A stretch of 7,646 bases of DNA, taken from contig PPDG01000318.1 of assembly GCA_002899795.1 (NCBI GenBank), positions 1-7,646 on the forward strand. The letters run 5' to 3'. Under the pieces are notes generated by a model. It saw only the letters and a program-made list of their open reading frames with translations, was not told the origin of the DNA and ran no database searches. Below are positions 4,728-7,646 of the stretch, in pieces. The position numbers and the translations under genes are program-made. The DNA is from Desulfobacteraceae bacterium (lineage in GTDB: Bacteria > Desulfobacterota > Syntrophobacteria > BM002). The stretch's first letter is position 1. The number at the start of each line of letters is the position of its first letter.

Positions 4728-7646
4728 GTGGTTGCCCGCCTGGAAATCACCCTCAAACCTGACCTATTTGATGCCGAAGGAGAGGCAATCAGGCGCAAAG
4801 CCAGGGACTATTTTAATATTCAGCTGGACGAAGTACGCACCATTCACGTCTTGACCATTGACGCGCAACTAACCCAAGAGCAAATCGAATCAGCCCGCCG
4901 CCAGATCTTCACCAATCCGGTCAGTCAAATATCTTCTTTCAAACCATTGGCCACACCCTTTGACTGGGCAATCTGGGTTGGCTTCCGTCCTGGAGTGAGA
5001 GATAATCCAGGGAGCACAGCGGTGGAGGCAATGGAAGATCTTTTCAAAATTCGTTTCCAACCTGGAGAAAACGTTTACACCTCTCGGCTGTATCTTCTCC
5101 GTAGTGAGCGTCTGGGGAAGAGCAAGAGAGGGCACCGGGCGGTGGAAGGAATTGCCAAGCAGCTTCTGGCCAACGACCTGATTCAGCAGTGGCGAGTCTA
5201 CTCTGGAGATGAGTGGAATCCTGAGGAGGGCATTGGCATAATCATCCCCAAGGTTCGACTTGCACACCAGCCCTCGGTTGAGACACTTTCCATCTCCAGT
5301 GATGCAGAGCTGGAGCGCTTGAGCTTGGAGCGCAACCTGGCCTTGCATCCCAGGGACATCCCGGTTATACGTTCTTACTTTCTTCAGCCTGAGGTGCGGG
5401 ATGGACGCAGTAAATTCGACCTGTCTGACCCCACAGATGTGGAACTGGAGTACATTTCCCAGGCGAGGAGCGACCACTGCAACCACAACACTTTCCAGGG
5501 TAAGTTTTACTATCATGATCTGAGTACGGGCGCACAAGAGGTGGTGGATAACCTTTTTAAAACTTGTATCGAGGCCCCCACTCTAAGGTTGCAAAAAGAA
5601 AAAGACTGGGTCATCTCTGTGCTTTGGGACAATGCTGGAGTTGCTCGTTTCGACCAGGATACATACTACGTCATTACCGGAGAGACCCACAACAGTCCGT
5701 CCAACATGGAGGCGTACGGCGGAGCGCTTACTGGCATTGTAGGGGTCTACCGGGATCCAATGGGAACCGGAAAGGGTTCCCGGCTCATTGCAGGGACCTA
5801 TGGTTATTGTGTGGGATATCGAGATTACCGTGGTCCCCTGAAACCGCATTTGCATCCGCGGCGACTTCTGGACGGTGTTATTGAAGGTGTGCGGGATGGC
5901 GGTAACAAGAGTGGCATACCCACCCCTTACGGCCAGGTTTTTTTTGACCACGGTTACATGGGTAAATGTCTGGTTTTCGTGACTGCCATAGGGTTGATGC
6001 CGGCCACTGTATCGGGTACTCCCAGTGAGAAAAAAACCACCACCGCTGGCGATTTGATCATTATGTGCGGTGGCCGGATAGGCAAAGATGGTATCCATGG
6101 GGTAACTGCTTCCAGTGAGATCTACAGCGAACATACCCCGGCCGGTCATGTGCAAATAGGTGATCCCTATACTCAAAAGAAAATGCACGATTTTCTCTTG
6201 GAAGCGCGAGATGAGGGATTGATTGCTTTCATAACCGACAATGGGGGTGGGGGGCTTTCGTCTTCCATAGGCGAGTCGTCCCTATTTTCTGGAGGTGCTT
6301 TTGTAGAACTGGACGAAGTTCCACTAAAGTACGAAGGTTTAGATGCCTGGGAAATCTGGGTTTCGGAGAGCCAGGAACGAATGACAGTGGCGGTGAAACC
6401 CCAACAGCTCTCACGGTTCATGCAGCTTTCCCAGAAGCACGAGGTTGAGTCTACAGTTATCGGTCACTATACAGACAGTGGCAAACTGCACATTACCTCC
6501 CAAGGCAAGACCTGTGCCTACGTGGACCTGGCGTTGCTTGAATCCGGTTTTCCCCAATGGGAGTTCGAGGCGGAGTGGGTAGGGCCGGAGCATAGAGGAC
6601 TCAGGGAACCTGTATTGGGCCCACCAGATAATCAGCGGCGCATCCTGCTCACTATGCTGAGCCGCGCCAACATATGCTCCAAAGAGTGGATCGTTCGCCT
6701 GTATGACCACGAGGTCCAGGGAACCAGCGCCATTAAACATCTGGTGGGAGTTGAGAGGGACGTCCCCAACGACGGTGTGGTTTTACGCCCACGTCTGGAT
6801 TCCCTTCGCGGCTTGGCAATAGCACAGGCACTCAATCCAACCTATTCCCGCATTGACGCCTACCATATGGTGGCTTGTACCATTGACGAGACGGTGCGGC
6901 GGTTGTTGGCTGTGGGCGGTGGTTTTCAGCATCTGGCGGGGGTGGACAATTTCTGCTGGCCTAACATTCAGTATCATCCGGAGAGTAATCCTGACGGCAA
7001 ACTGAAAGCGGCGCAATTGGTCAGGGCCAACTGGGCTTTGAAAGACTACTGCCTTGGTTTTGGTATCCCCTTGCTTTCCGGCAAAGACAGCATGTACGTG
7101 GACGGAAATCTGGAGGGGGAGTTCGGCGAACGCCATAAAGTGTCCGGTCTCGAGACCCTGCAATTCACGGGCACCAGTGTTATAGAAGACGTGCAACGGT
7201 GCCTCACTATGGACGCGAAAATGGCGGGTGACCTTATTTATGTTTTGGGGCTTACCAGAAACGAGTTGGCAGGCTCTGAATACTACGATCTTTTTGACTA
7301 TACCGGACTCAATGTGCCCCGCGTGAGGTTAAAGGAGGTAATTCCTCTGTATCAGGCACTGGAAGAGGCCATCCGGGCCGAGCTGGTGGCTTCGGCCCAT
7401 GGCATCTATCGAGGAGGTCTGGGAGTCCATCTGGCACTGGTGGCTGTGGCTGGCCAGCTCGGCTTGGATGTGGAACTTGCTCAGGTACCCTCTGAAGATG
7501 TGAAACGGGACGACCTCCTGCTCTACTACGAGTCCGCCGGGCGCTTCATTGTCACTGTTGCACCTGAGCACAAGACTGACTTCGAGGAGCTCTTTAAAGA
7601 TCTTGCCTGCGATTGTGTTGGCCGGGTCACGGCAAAACAAAAGCTC
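4728..7646 (+). CDS. purL: FGAM synthase, PurS-PurL fusion (3' end cut off)
   Basis: The enzyme converts FGAR to FGAM with ATP and ammonia from glutamine, the fourth step of purine synthesis. The frame runs 973 codons from GTG to the edge with no stop. Two PurS-like units come first: LEITLKPDLFDAEGEAI (5-21) to TNPV (62-65), and AIWVGFRPGVRDNPG (81-95) to QLLANDL (145-151). After a linker, two PurM-like halves follow. Half one has SDHC (248-251; His250 matches the catalytic His of the SEHC motif), ETHNSPS (319-325), GGRIGKDGIHG (448-458), DNGGGGL (504-510) and SESQERM (546-552). Half two has YDHEVQG (659-665), SGKDSM (784-789), ELAGSEYY (846-853) and SAHGIYRGGL (889-898). The residues at the edge are in the last PurM-C fold. 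No glutaminase domain is present up to there, so a separate PurQ is expected, though a domain beyond the edge cannot be excluded. Oddities are ETHNSP for the usual ETHNHP and HGIYRGGL for HDvSdGGL. It diverges from arsR. Confidence 0.93.
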   Translation, partial: MVARLEITLKPDLFDAEGEAIRRKARDYFNIQLDEVRTIHVLTIDAQLTQEQIESARRQIFTNPVSQISSFKPLATPFDWAIWVGFRPGVRDNPGSTAVEAMEDLFKIRFQPGENVYTSRLYLLRSERLGKSKRGHRAVEGIAKQLLANDLIQQWRVYSGDEWNPEEGIGIIIPKVRLAHQPSVETLSISSDAELERLSLERNLALHPRDIPVIRSYFLQPEVRDGRSKFDLSDPTDVELEYISQARSDHCNHNTFQGKFYYHDLSTGAQEVVDNLFKTCIEAPTLRLQKEKDWVISVLWDNAGVARFDQDTYYVITGETHNSPSNMEAYGGALTGIVGVYRDPMGTGKGSRLIAGTYGYCVGYRDYRGPLKPHLHPRRLLDGVIEGVRDGGNKSGIPTPYGQVFFDHGYMGKCLVFVTAIGLMPATVSGTPSEKKTTTAGDLIIMCGGRIGKDGIHGVTASSEIYSEHTPAGHVQIGDPYTQKKMHDFLLEARDEGLIAFITDNGGGGLSSSIGESSLFSGGAFVELDEVPLKYEGLDAWEIWVSESQERMTVAVKPQQLSRFMQLSQKHEVESTVIGHYTDSGKLHITSQGKTCAYVDLALLESGFPQWEFEAEWVGPEHRGLREPVLGPPDNQRRILLTMLSRANICSKEWIVRLYDHEVQGTSAIKHLVGVERDVPNDGVVLRPRLDSLRGLAIAQALNPTYSRIDAYHMVACTIDETVRRLLAVGGGFQHLAGVDNFCWPNIQYHPESNPDGKLKAAQLVRANWALKDYCLGFGIPLLSGKDSMYVDGNLEGEFGERHKVSGLETLQFTGTSVIEDVQRCLTMDAKMAGDLIYVLGLTRNELAGSEYYDLFDYTGLNVPRVRLKEVIPLYQALEEAIRAELVASAHGIYRGGLGVHLALVAVAGQLGLDVELAQVPSEDVKRDDLLLYYESAGRFIVTVAPEHKTDFEELFKDLACDCVGRVTAKQKL

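Noticed and set aside
4890..7196. Several long minus-strand open frames opposite purL, up to 215 codons
   Set aside because: The plus strand is continuously coding here with PurL motifs throughout. These frames have no recognisable domains and are antisense shadows of purL.

Overview
The window holds five genes of a free-living bacterium. Four lie on the minus strand: purA, htpX, an SO_0444-type metal permease and an ArsR/SmtB-family metal sensor. One diverges on the plus strand: a PurS-PurL fusion that runs off the right edge. GC content looks moderate, near 50% by eye. The separate, glutaminase-less-looking PurL with two PurS-like units at its N-terminus, together with the SO_0444-type permease operon, would fit a Desulfobacterota-like (former Deltaproteobacteria) genome. 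That placement is inference from protein types, not a database result.

Layout: 1-256 is non-coding or the tail of something cut by the edge, with a short direct repeat and several small hairpins. 257-1552 (minus) is purA, adenylosuccinate synthetase. 1553-1998 has no gene; it holds the purA leader and a mosaic of 7-nt-period repeats, part of which forms a probable terminator for htpX. 1999-2853 (minus) is htpX, a membrane zinc protease of envelope quality control. 2854-3111 is its leader, with a plausible sigma-70 promoter. 3112-4218 (minus) is the permease and 4221-4580 (minus) the ArsR regulator, two nucleotides apart and clearly co-transcribed. 4581-4727 is a compact divergent control region. 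4728-7646 (plus) is purL, 973 codons with no stop.

Functional picture: purA and purL are purine-biosynthesis genes. Between them sits a metal-stress unit (sensor plus exporter) and a membrane protease. The sensor gene has a near-consensus promoter with a palindrome directly over its expected start site, as expected for an autoregulated repressor that releases DNA when it binds metal. The nearest thing to something undescribed is the heptamer-periodic intergenic DNA at 1774-1970. The PurL subtype, with altered residues in usually conserved motifs, is the most interesting protein.
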